In this document: positions 1 to 30,407 of the stretch, one piece after another
Position numbering within the stretch: position 1 is the stretch's first letter
Layout of the letters: every line of letters starts with the position of its first letter
Assembly (NCBI RefSeq): GCF_018812025.1
Contig: NC_063054.1
Span: 27,371,856 to 27,435,855 of the forward strand
Direction of reading: 5' to 3'
DNA: 64,000 nt
DNA from: Megalobrama amblycephala
Lineage: Eukaryota; Chordata; Actinopteri; Cypriniformes; Xenocyprididae
Program-made: the position numbers and the translations under genes
Notes under the pieces: generated by a model
Database searches by the model: none
Told to the model about the DNA's origin: nothing
What the model saw: the letters and a program-made list of their open reading frames with translations, nothing else

Positions 1-64
1 TTTGGAACTATAAGTTCAGAATGTGTCGCTCCAGAACTAGAACGATGACTGCTGGGAGTTTGCT

Positions 65-20766
<20,702 letters not shown>

Positions 20767-21100
20767 TTTTTTCGTTCCAATGACTCCTCCTCCTCCCCGT
20801 CGAACGTAAACGTGCTTATTACTACTTCCTGTTGCGAAAATTCGTCCGCCAGGAGGCGCTTGAGCGGCTTAAATCGCCAATCGCATATAATGCATGTTCA
20901 TTGCTCTTATATTCATTTTGGAGATATTTGTATCAAAATATAAAAGACTTACTCTTCAAATACAAACAAAAATCCGATCTTGTAGGCTTTATAAAAACGC
21001 CCCTTCTAGTAATCACGAACGACTGTGATTGGTCCAGCTCGAGCAGCGAAGGGAAAAGTAACGTGACAACTGCGTAGGTCTGTCAGGAATTAAAAAACAA
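20767..21100. promoter_or_regulatory. tpr: tpr 5' flank, presumed promoter
   Basis: This segment lies immediately upstream of the tpr start codon. It is less AT-rich than its surroundings and contains CpGs and CCAAT-type motifs (GCCAATCGC near 20876, GATTGG near 21028). No TATA box is obvious. A transcription start cannot be fixed. In mammals a divergent gene (ODR4) faces TPR; no odr4 first exon was recognised here. Confidence 0.4.
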
Positions 21101-21806
21101 AACAATGAAGAGTTAGAATAGTAAAATTATTATGTCGACTATTATCGGAATTACAAGAAAACAGTCAAGTGTGTGATGATATTCATTCCCTCAGATTGTA
21201 AGCGGTCGTACAAAGAAGTAACACAAGAGGGAGTTGTAGTCTCAGACATGCACTTGCACTGCCGGACTCGATATACGTTCAAGGTCAAGAACAAAAACAA
21301 AGCATAGTAAAGTGAGGCAGTGTAAGTTTAATACCAGTATTAACAGTTAACAGTTTTACGTGGACAACCTTTGCCTTAGTTTGCCCATTTTTGTTAATTT
21401 AGTTTTCTCACAGTAGTTTAAATATTTGTAATGCGGTAAAATCTGAATAAGCATGTGGTTGTCGACTTCTTGTACACTTCTCTGTCTGAGTTCCGTTTTT
21501 GTTCTCCTTTTTGTCTCCCTAATAAGCTACTCTACTTACTGTCCATAAGTTTTGATGATTAATATCTAATATCACTACTATGAAATGCACAAAATAATTA
21601 AAACATTCTAAAAGTAAAAATGTTTTTGTTAATTTATGGATTCATATAAAACAATAAGAATAATTTGTATATGTTTTAAAACTATAATTTGTATAATTTA
21701 TTTGTAGACCTAGCCTAATAATTATGTTGTTAAATTGTTTAATTTACTCCTCAACTTTGACGTTAACTGGGCCAAAATGAGTCACTTTTAATAAATCATA
21801 TTTACG

Positions 21807-22748
21807 TACAGTACAGTCCAAAAGTTTGGAACCACTAAGATTTTTAATGTTTTTAAAAGAAGTTTCGTCTGCTCACCAAGGCTACATTTATTTAATTAAA
21901 AATACAGTAAAAAACAGTAATATTGTGAAATATTATTACAATTTAAAATAACTGTGTACTATTTAAATATATTTGACAAAGTAATTTATTCCTGTGATGC
22001 AAAGCTGAATTTTCAGCATCATTACTCCAGTCTTCAGTGTCACATGATCCTTCAGAAATCATTCTAATATGCTGATTTGCTGCTCAATAAACATTTATGA
22101 TTATTTTCAATGTTGAAAACAGTTGTGTACTTTTTTTTCAGGATTCCTTGATGAATAGAAAGTTCAAAAGAACAGCATTTATCTGAAATACAAAGCTTCT
22201 GTAGCATTATACACTACCGTTCAAAAGTTTGGGGTCAGTAAGAATTTTTATTTTTATTTTTTTGAAAAGAAATTAAAGAAATGAATACTTTTATTCAGCA
22301 AGGATGCATTAAATCAATCAAAAGTGGCAGTAAAGACATTTATAATGTTACAAAAGATTAGATTTCAGATAAACACTGTTCTTTTGAACTTTCTATTCAT
22401 CAAATAATCCTGAAAAAAAAATATTGTACACAAATATTTTGTACAATTGTACACATTAAATGTTTCTTGAGCAGCAGATCAGCATATTAGAATGATTTCT
22501 GAAGGATCATGTGACACTGAAGACTGGAGTAATGATGCTGAAAATTCAGCTTTGCCATCACAGGAATAAATTACTTTGTGAAATATATTCAAATAGAACA
22601 CAGTTATTTTAAATTGTAATAATATTTCACAATATTACTGTTTTTTACTGTATTTTTAATTAAATAAATGTAGCCTTGGTGAGCAGACGAAACTTCTTTT
22701 AAAAACATTAAAAATCTTAGTGGTTCCAAACTTTTGGACTGTACTGTA
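21807..22748. repeat. Large inverted-repeat element (~940 bp, arms ~370 bp)
   Basis: The left end TACAGTACAGTCCAAAAGTT is the reverse complement of the right end at 22729-22748. The arms stay complementary through CTGCTCACCAAGGCTACATT, CATTACTCCAGTCTTCAGTG and GTTCAAAAGAACAGCATTTA. A centre of about 160 bp begins near 22208 with CTACCGTTCAAAAGTTTGG. It behaves as a head-to-head pair of the common cyprinid repeat and has no coding capacity. Confidence 0.85.
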
Positions 22749-24509
22749 TATGGCCTTATGTTACAGATCCTGTCTAAAAGTTTAGTTTATAATAAACAAC
22801 TACAGCATAGATGTGTTTGTTTACCACTGTCTCATTTCTACTTGGCTCATCTTGCCCCATTTACCCCTACAGTCTTGACTTGGCTTCCTTTGATGAAAAG
22901 CATCATGTTTCTGCCTTTGCTTTCAGTCTTATTCAATTCCTTTCAGTTTTCCATTCCTTAGACCAGTCATAACACATATAAATGTGACCACAAATGATTA
23001 ATCAATATGGAATTTTCAAATGGAAGCAAAAAAACATAATAGTTTTTAATGCTCTTAGTGGCCCCTCAGGCACTGGATATTATTTACTGTAAGAAAAACT
23101 GTCTGTGTGGAGAGATAGTGTAACCTCGCCTCTCTTTGCTATGCCTTAACCTTGAATCAGCCAAGCAACGCTCTCTCTTTCACCTCTTGTAAATGGCAAC
23201 ACAATCTAGAAAACAAAGACCTGTGGGAATGTCTCAAGACCGCACATCTCATTTCATGTTTTGAAAACTCTTCATCTTTTTTTTTGCTGGCTTTGCCTAT
23301 AGGGCCAATGCATTAATAATCACTGCACCAAAAAAGAAATATCAGTCTTGTTTTTTATGATTAAAATCTTGTTTTTTATTATTCAAATCATTGGTGGTTA
23401 AACGCAGAGCCTATAGTTGCCTGTTTTCAATAATAATAATAAAAAAGCAATAGTGCCGTTGTGCGCTTCCTTTTCTAATGGAAATGTTTTATGTTTAGAA
23501 TTTTTGTTCAGTGATTTATTGCATTTTTTTATCCCCAAATCCTGGTTTCCCTAGCGACATATGGGGAAAATAAACTACTTCTTCACCTTGCGTGACAAAG
23601 CTACATAAGATGTTGAGTAAGAAGAGGGTAGGAAGTTTTCAAGTATGTGTTTGTGAGAGTGGGTGTTGAATGCTTCTGTAATGTTCACACAAAGCAGTGC
23701 TAAAAAGCCATGTGACCTCATATCCCCCCGACTCCACCTCCATCCAACCCTTCACCTATGGCACCATTTACACCTGTCATTAATATCCATCATATCTGTC
23801 CACCCACTGCCCCTCTTTGTGTCCAACGTCACTCCCAGAAGGCATTATTCAGAGATGACGATATAGCTTTATGATCGGGCTGTTACATCAGCTACATGAA
23901 TGAGATCTTTTTTTTAAATTTATTTATATATATATTTTTATATTATATTTTTTTTATTTTGTTTTTTATTTTTTATTTTGTTTTTTTTGCCTTGTTTCAG
24001 TATTATAATCTCTGCTGTAATTCATTACTTCGTTTTTTTTTTTTCCTGGCCTAGTTCTACAATGTTTTATACTGTTGTTTTGTTTCATTCTTGTGTTTAG
24101 CATGATTCATTCTCTCAGATTTTTTTCCCCCCTGTAGAATTCCTGTGATTTTATCTGGGTTATATTATTGCTTACCTCACACGCTACTTACAAAAAGCAA
24201 TATGTTTTTAATACCAAAATGATGATAGGAATACTGATCTGTCATATGATATCATGAGGACTGCATCCATCTGTTTAATATATAATTTCATCTTATGATC
24301 TTTAATTTGATTACTATACCTTATTGTTTACTATTATATCCTCCACACAGATCTTTTGCATTAAATGGAAGAAGTAAAATGTTTCAAATAATCTTTAATT
24401 TATATAAATGCTAGTATAGGATACATTACAGAGGGAATGTCAATACCTAAACTGGTCCTTTAAAAATGAATACCATGAAAAATAATTCTGGATCAGATGA
24501 AACACAAAT
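22749..24509. other. Intergenic, no gene seen
   Basis: AT-rich sequence with T-rich tracts around 23905-24050. No splice-bounded coding segments were recognised on either strand. A 24-bp word at 23871-23894 recurs at 31512-31535 on the other side of the retrotransposon. Confidence 0.6.
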
Positions 24510-24514
24510 GCCAA

Positions 24515-24529
24515 TGTTACGTCCCGTAG

Positions 24530-24569
<40 letters not shown>

Positions 24570-25431
24570 TCACTGTCACTTGTTACAGGTCCCGTAATTG
24601 GATGACGTCGCGGCCAGTCATCGGAGTCTCGCGACATCCCGAGAACCAATGAGACGCTAGTGGGCGCGTATAAAGACCCGGATGCGACACGAGCGCGGGA
24701 GAAGCGTTTGCTTTGTTTTGTTTGCTCTCCTGCGTTTGCTGTCGTGTTTTTGCTCTTGTTTAGTTTGATTTGTTTATTGTGTGTTTTCTTCACTTGAAAC
24801 TGTGTTCATCATGCCCTACTACTGATACTGTGATTATGGCGTGACTCGACTCTTGATTTGTCAGAGTTTGTTCAAGTCCTTCTCCGATACATAGTGATGG
24901 GACCAGGTTAGTATGTCACGTGACTTACACCTCGCAACACGTAGAGTAAAGTTGTTTAAACACACTAGTTTAGGAGCGGGTGCCAATTTATGTATTTATG
25001 TTTGTTAGTTAGTGTAGATAGCGGTGTTCTACACTGAAGATGTTATTTTCCTTGCTTTCTTTTGATTAGTTTAGAATTTGTTGGGGTTTAGTTAACTTGT
25101 TTTGTTTTATTGATTTTTTTTGTTTTAGCACCGCTCTCGTCCCTCGCTTTGTTATCGTTTATTTTACTTTTGTACATAATTTGTAAATAGGTATTTGTTT
25201 GTTTTGGATGTATGTTTGGTTCACTGCTTATTGTATCATTGGTGTTTTGTTACATTGAATTATTTTTCCCTTACTAAAAGCAACTACAAATTTAGTTCTT
25301 CTCTGCCTGTTTCTTTACTACACACATCACATCTCCTTAATAAATGAGTCCATTCTTTTAACAGCTTTTTAATAGTTAATCTTTTCTCATGTTACGTCTC
25401 CATATCCTCTAGACGCCAGGGGGACGTAACA
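24515..25431 (+). repeat. 5' LTR
   Basis: The LTR begins TGTTACGTCCC and ends GGGGACGTAACA, an inverted terminal pair. Promoter elements are visible in order: a (CT)n tract at about 24532-24567, TGACGTCG (CRE-like) at 24603-24610, CCAAT at about 24653, a TATAAA box at 24669-24674 and a palindromic GTCACGTGAC at 24915-24924. An AATAAA polyadenylation signal lies at 25339-25344. Confidence 0.95.
24603..24674 (+). promoter_or_regulatory. LTR core promoter: CRE-like site, CCAAT, TATA box
   Basis: TGACGTCG at 24603-24610, CCAAT near 24653 and GCGTATAAAG with TATAAA at 24669-24674 are spaced as in a Pol II promoter. The surrounding stretch is CpG-rich compared with flanking DNA. The same sites recur in the 3' LTR, with TATAAA near 30507. 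Confidence 0.65.
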
Positions 25432-25435
25432 TAAT

Positions 25436-25448
25436 TGGGGGCTCGTCC
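25436..25448 (+). other. Putative primer-binding site (tRNA-Pro-like)
   Basis: Four bases after the 5' LTR the sequence TGGGGGCTCGTCC matches the 3'-end complement of tRNA-Pro used as a primer-binding site by several retroelements. The match stops after 13 nt (CAAAG follows). The assignment rests on recalled tRNA-Pro sequence. Confidence 0.6.
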
Positions 25449-25562
25449 CAAAGCGATGCTGTCTCCTTTGTTAAGGAATAAGGTGTGTGTGGTTACAGGC
25501 AGAATTTTGTGTGAATGCAGGTTGAGCAAATTTGGTCTCGTGGCATATGTTGATGAGTTTTG

Positions 25563-28500
25563 ATGGCGTTTAACTTGCAGAGCTTTGTTAATAATCCCTC
25601 ATTAGAGGTGATTGAGAAGTGCAGAAAAGATGAGTTGTTAATTATAGCTAACCACTTCCAAATTGCGATTCCAAAGCAAACTTTAAAAAAGAAAATTAAA
25701 GCTGAATTGATTGACTGCTTAATTGACTCTGGAGTGTTAAGCTTGCCGGTGGTAGACCGAGGGGCAGATCTTGCGGGCATGGAGCAGAATGCTGGGAAGG
25801 TAGGTGAAGGTGAGGGCGAGTTAGTCACAGCGGAGGCGGAGGCTACCGTTGGGGCAACTCTTCCACCTTTTGAACCTTTTTCACCAGTCTCTCCCAGGTC
25901 AACAGGGGAGGCGCAGTTGAGAGTGCGGATTGAACGGCTCCGTATGGAAGCTCGAGAAAGAGCACAATCCCGCCAAGCAGAACTAGATCTGCGTCTACAG
26001 GTGCGCAAGCTCGAAATTGAAGCCGATAAGGAGGTTAAGCTTCGACAGTTGGACATCGAGGCGGCGAAGGCTGCTGCGGTTTCCTCTGTTCCACAGAACT
26101 CTTCATCGGTAAGTGACAATTCAGCTAATTCGACTTCAGCCACTTTTGATGTTGGCAAACATATTGCCTTAGTGCCAAGTTTTCGTGAAACGGAAGTGGA
26201 TAGCTATTTTAACGCTTTCGAAAGAATTGCAACTTCTTTGGGTTGGCCAAAAGAGGTATGGTCATTGTTGTTGCAATGTAAATTAGCTGGGAAAGCTTTA
26301 GAAGTTTATTCAACCTTGTCTTTAGAAGACAGTCTTAAGTATGAGGTGGTTAAGCTAGCTGTACTTAAAGCTTATGAATTAGTCCCAGAGGCCTATAGGC
26401 AGCAATTTCGTACTCGTAGAAAAAACGCCAGTCAAACGTACGTCGAATTTGCCCGAGACAAGGGAATCCTTTTTGATAGGTGGTGCGCTTCTAGTAAGGT
26501 GGATGATTTCACATCGCTTAGAGAGCTTATGCTACTAGAAGATTTTAAACAGTGTCTTCCAGAGAGAATGGTGCTGTATTTGAATGAACAGAAAGTAACA
26601 ACTTTATCTCAGGCAGCAGTGTTAGCGGATGAGTTTGTGCTCACACACCGAAATGTTTTTCAGCCAGCAAGCATTGAAAAGTCCTTTTTTAGGGTGCCGA
26701 CGAAAGTTCAGCAACCCAAGTTAAATGGCGAGAAGCCCAAAGAAATGCGGGAGTGTTTTTACTGTCATAAGAAGGGACATGTTATAGCGGATTGTTTGAC
26801 TCTGAAGCGTAAGCAGCAGACCCAAACAAAAGAGGTTGCATTTGTGAATGCCATTGATCCGGGTGCACATCTTGAACAGATTCAAGGTGAGGTTGACAGT
26901 GTTTATGTACCATTTCTTTCTAAAGGTTACGTATCATTATCAGGTAAGGAGGAAGATCAGGTAGAAGTGCGGGTGTTAAGAGACACGGGCGCTGCCCAGT
27001 CATTTGTGTGTGCAGATGTTTTGCCTTTTTCAGATCAGACATCAGTTGGATCTAATAGACTCGTACAGAGTTTCAGCATGGAGGTCATGAGAGTCCCGGT
27101 TCATCGTATCCATCTGCAGACAGACTTGGTGTCCGGTTTTGTGGAGGTAGGAGTACGCCCTGCTTTACCAGTGAAAGGGGTATCCTTCATTTTGGGTAAC
27201 GATTTGGCCGGAGGGAAGGTGGTACCTTCACTTGAGGTAGTTGATACTCTGACAGAGCATAGCTCTGATGATTTGGCACAGAAATATCCAAGTGCATTTA
27301 CTGCTTGCGTCATCACACGTGCTCAATCAAAGAAAGATGGTGGTGTGTCTTTATTTGACTCTTTCTTATGTGCAGATCAAGAGGCTGAGGGAAGTCTTGC
27401 AGATGAGTCTCATGTCAGTGATCAGGGGAATGAGGTTGTCGTAAGCGACCCATTAATATTGACGGTAACTCGTGAAAAGCTAATTGAAGCTCAGAAGAAT
27501 GATATTTCACTTGTGAAATGTTTTAAACTGGCTGAGAAACCTGCACTTAACAATGTCTCATTTTTAGTGAGAGATGGACTGCTGGTGCGGAAGTGGCATA
27601 AAAATAATGCTGTCGAGGATGAGTGGAACGTTGTTTATCAGGTGGTGGTTCCTTCCATTTTTCGTCAACAGGTATTGTCGTTGGCGCACGATCATCTGCT
27701 CTCCGGACACTTAGGGGTGACGAAAACATACAATCGTGTTTTACAGCATTTCTTTTGGTACGGTTTGAAGCGTGACGTTGTAAAGTACTGCAAGACTTGT
27801 CATGTTTGCCAGTATGCTGGAAAGCCAAACCAGGTGATTCCACCAGCCCCTTTAATTCCAATTCCCGTCATAGGCGAACCTTTTGAACATGTGATTGTGG
27901 ATTGTGTTGGTCCTTTGCCAAAGACCAAATCTGGTAATCAGTTTTTATTGACTATTATGTGTTCAGCTACCAGATACCCGGAAGCAATTCCACTACGCAA
28001 AATCACATCCCGAGCAGTCGTTAAAGTTTTAACAAAGTTTTTTACCACATTTGGTTTACCAAGAATTGTCCAGACTGATCAGGGGACTAATTTTCTGTCT
28101 AAGTTGTGTGCTCAAGTTTTTAAGTCACTCAATATTACACATCGCATAGCCAGTGCCTATCACCCAGAAAGTCAGGGGTCCTTGGAGAGGTTCCATCAGA
28201 CTTTAAAAGCAATGCTTAGGAAATACTGCCTCGAGACAGGGTCCGAGTGGGATGAAGGTGTTCCCTTGCTTTTATTTTCAATTCGTGAAACAGTGCAGGA
28301 GTCCCTCAAGTTCAGCCCATCAGAGCTGGTCTTTGGCCATACTGTTAGAGGACCATTGAAAGTCCTAAAAGAGAGGATGTTAGGCATTGAGGACTCTAAG
28401 AAAACAAACGTGTTAGACTATGTTAGCAAATTCCGTGATCAACTTCAGAAATCATGTATGCTGGCTCGTGAGACATTGGCTAAAGCTCAAGGCAAGATGA

Positions 28501-30284
28501 AAATGTGGTATGATAAATCTGCTGTCAACAGATCTTTTGCAGTTGGCGATCAGGTGCTGGTTCTACTTCCCGTTCCAGGGTCTGCATTAACTGCACGGTT
28601 TTCAGGGCCTTATGAGATCTTGGAGAAGAGAGGAGAGACAGATTATGTATTGCGTACACCAGATAGGAGACGTCAGAAACGGGTATGTCATATCAATATG
28701 TTAAAAGCTTACCATACCAGAGATGACAGGGAGTCACCTAAGGAGAAGGAAGACGATTGTGTCCGTCCAGTAGGTGTGGCATGTGACAAGAGCTCATTTG
28801 CTGACGATCAAGACAATGCGGAAGGCTTATTGGAGTTAGATACCCCATTGTTATCTGCTAGATTGTCTAATTCTGAAACCCTAGCCAATCTGTCAAGTTT
28901 CTTGGCACATCTTAATACCGATCAGAGGGATGATATCATTAAACTCCTTAGCAATTTTTCTTCTATACTGGGGGACACTCCTACACTAACCAATGTTTTA
29001 CAGCATGATATCAATGTAGGGGAGGCCCAGCCGATTAAGCAGCATCCTTATAGAGTTAACTTTATTAAAAGAGCTGCAATGAAGAAGGAAACTCAGTATC
29101 TATTAGAGAAAGGTTTAGCCAGTCCTAGTCTTAGTGCATGGAGTTCGCCATGTCTTTTGGTACAAAAGTCAGATGGTACCGCACGCTTTTGTACAGACTA
29201 CCGACGTGTCAATGCTGTAACTGTCCCTGATTGTTTCCCGATGCCACGGATAGAGGACTGTGTTGACAGCGTTGGTTCCGCCAAATTTGTGAGTAAGCTG
29301 GATTTGCTCAAGGGATATTGGCAAGTTCCATTAACGCCCAGAGCATCTGAAATTTCAGCTTTTGTAACACCAGATTGTTTTCTTCAGTACAGGGTTATGG
29401 CGTTCGGCCTGCGAAATGCCGCAGCCACTTTTCAGAGACTGGTTAATTTGGTTCTTGCTGATGTCCCGAATTGTAACGCTTATCTTGATGATATTGTGGT
29501 TTATTCACAGAGTTGGAGTGAGCATGTATCTCTTTTAGAGACTGTGTTCAAGCATTTGCAGGAGGCTTCATTGACTTTGAATTTCTCCAAGTGTGAAATC
29601 GGTAAGGCTACAGTGACTTACCTTGGTAAGCAGGTGGGGTATGGTCAAGTACGTCCGGTGATGGCCAAAATTTCAGCGATAAATGACTTTCCAGTACCTA
29701 AGACCCGACGTGAGCTACGTAGATTCCTGGGCATGGCCGGTTTCTATCGGTGTTTTTGTCGCAATTTCTCCTCCGTTGCTGCACCATTAACTACTTTACT
29801 CAGTCCTTCAGAACATTTTGTCTGGTCAACTGATTGTCAAACAGCATTTGAAAATATTAAAGTGTTGCTGTGTAGTAAGCCTGTTCTGTCTGCTCCAAAT
29901 TTCTCCTTGGCGTTCAAACTGGAGGTGGATGCGAGTGATTTAGGAGCTGGTGCCGTACTCATACAAGAGGATAAGGATGGAATCGATCACCCGGTCTGTT
30001 ATTTCTCTAAGAAGTTTAATAGAAGTCAACGGAACTATTCAACGATAGAGAAGGAGGCTTTGGCTTTGCTGTTGGCAATCCAACACTTCGAGGTTTACGT
30101 TGGTTCTTCTGTATTTCCTGTGACTGTTTATACAGACCACAACCCTTTAACTTTTATTTCACGTATGCGTAACCAGAACCAAAGGTTGATGAGGTGGTCC
30201 CTTATTTTTCAGAACTACAATCTTGAGATCCGGTACAAGAAGGGTACAGATAATGTCGTGGCAGACGCTCTGTCTCGGGTCTAA
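25563..30284 (+). CDS. Gag-Pol polyprotein of the Gmr1-like retrotransposon
   Basis: A single open frame of 1573 codons; the first ATG is at 25563 (a TTG precedes it) and the stop TAA at 30282-30284. Order by approximate residue: SAP-like helical N-terminus 8-55; charged coiled coil 118-170; capsid region about 200-365, whose C-terminal part (275-363) resembles a SCAN domain; CCHC zinc knuckle CFYCHKKGHVIADC about 397-411; aspartic protease with DTGA about 473; integrase HHCC zinc finger about 707-753; integrase core with Asp in VIVDCVG (about 780), Asp in QTDQGTNF (about 840) and Glu in PESQGSLERF (about 870); reverse transcriptase with FCTDYRRVNA (about 1208) and YLDD (about 1306); RNase H with VDASDLGAG (about 1454), TDHNPL and DALSRV at the end. 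All catalytic motifs look intact. Gag and Pol are continuous, with no frameshift or stop between them. Confidence 0.93.
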   Translation: MAFNLQSFVNNPSLEVIEKCRKDELLIIANHFQIAIPKQTLKKKIKAELIDCLIDSGVLSLPVVDRGADLAGMEQNAGKVGEGEGELVTAEAEATVGATLPPFEPFSPVSPRSTGEAQLRVRIERLRMEARERAQSRQAELDLRLQVRKLEIEADKEVKLRQLDIEAAKAAAVSSVPQNSSSVSDNSANSTSATFDVGKHIALVPSFRETEVDSYFNAFERIATSLGWPKEVWSLLLQCKLAGKALEVYSTLSLEDSLKYEVVKLAVLKAYELVPEAYRQQFRTRRKNASQTYVEFARDKGILFDRWCASSKVDDFTSLRELMLLEDFKQCLPERMVLYLNEQKVTTLSQAAVLADEFVLTHRNVFQPASIEKSFFRVPTKVQQPKLNGEKPKEMRECFYCHKKGHVIADCLTLKRKQQTQTKEVAFVNAIDPGAHLEQIQGEVDSVYVPFLSKGYVSLSGKEEDQVEVRVLRDTGAAQSFVCADVLPFSDQTSVGSNRLVQSFSMEVMRVPVHRIHLQTDLVSGFVEVGVRPALPVKGVSFILGNDLAGGKVVPSLEVVDTLTEHSSDDLAQKYPSAFTACVITRAQSKKDGGVSLFDSFLCADQEAEGSLADESHVSDQGNEVVVSDPLILTVTREKLIEAQKNDISLVKCFKLAEKPALNNVSFLVRDGLLVRKWHKNNAVEDEWNVVYQVVVPSIFRQQVLSLAHDHLLSGHLGVTKTYNRVLQHFFWYGLKRDVVKYCKTCHVCQYAGKPNQVIPPAPLIPIPVIGEPFEHVIVDCVGPLPKTKSGNQFLLTIMCSATRYPEAIPLRKITSRAVVKVLTKFFTTFGLPRIVQTDQGTNFLSKLCAQVFKSLNITHRIASAYHPESQGSLERFHQTLKAMLRKYCLETGSEWDEGVPLLLFSIRETVQESLKFSPSELVFGHTVRGPLKVLKERMLGIEDSKKTNVLDYVSKFRDQLQKSCMLARETLAKAQGKMKMWYDKSAVNRSFAVGDQVLVLLPVPGSALTARFSGPYEILEKRGETDYVLRTPDRRRQKRVCHINMLKAYHTRDDRESPKEKEDDCVRPVGVACDKSSFADDQDNAEGLLELDTPLLSARLSNSETLANLSSFLAHLNTDQRDDIIKLLSNFSSILGDTPTLTNVLQHDINVGEAQPIKQHPYRVNFIKRAAMKKETQYLLEKGLASPSLSAWSSPCLLVQKSDGTARFCTDYRRVNAVTVPDCFPMPRIEDCVDSVGSAKFVSKLDLLKGYWQVPLTPRASEISAFVTPDCFLQYRVMAFGLRNAAATFQRLVNLVLADVPNCNAYLDDIVVYSQSWSEHVSLLETVFKHLQEASLTLNFSKCEIGKATVTYLGKQVGYGQVRPVMAKISAINDFPVPKTRRELRRFLGMAGFYRCFCRNFSSVAAPLTTLLSPSEHFVWSTDCQTAFENIKVLLCSKPVLSAPNFSLAFKLEVDASDLGAGAVLIQEDKDGIDHPVCYFSKKFNRSQRNYSTIEKEALALLLAIQHFEVYVGSSVFPVTVYTDHNPLTFISRMRNQNQRLMRWSLIFQNYNLEIRYKKGTDNVVADALSRV

Positions 30285-30341
30285 GGAAGAGTACCTACTG
30301 GTATAGGTTGGTTCTATCAAACATGTGTATGTTTGTTTTTT

Positions 30342-30352
30342 AAGGGTGGGGG
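30342..30352 (+). other. Polypurine tract
   Basis: AAGGGTGGGGG, with one T, lies directly before the 3' LTR. This is the expected site of plus-strand DNA priming. Confidence 0.75.
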
Positions 30353-30367
30353 TGTTACGTCCCGTAG

Positions 30368-30407
<40 letters not shown>

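Noticed and set aside
24440..24793. Minus-strand frames in both LTRs (also 30159-30629)
   Set aside because: They arise from the CT tract and LTR sequence read backwards; duplicated only because the LTRs are duplicated.
25493..26158. 221-codon minus-strand frame over the start of gag
   Set aside because: It is the antisense of the real Gag-Pol frame and has no family signature.
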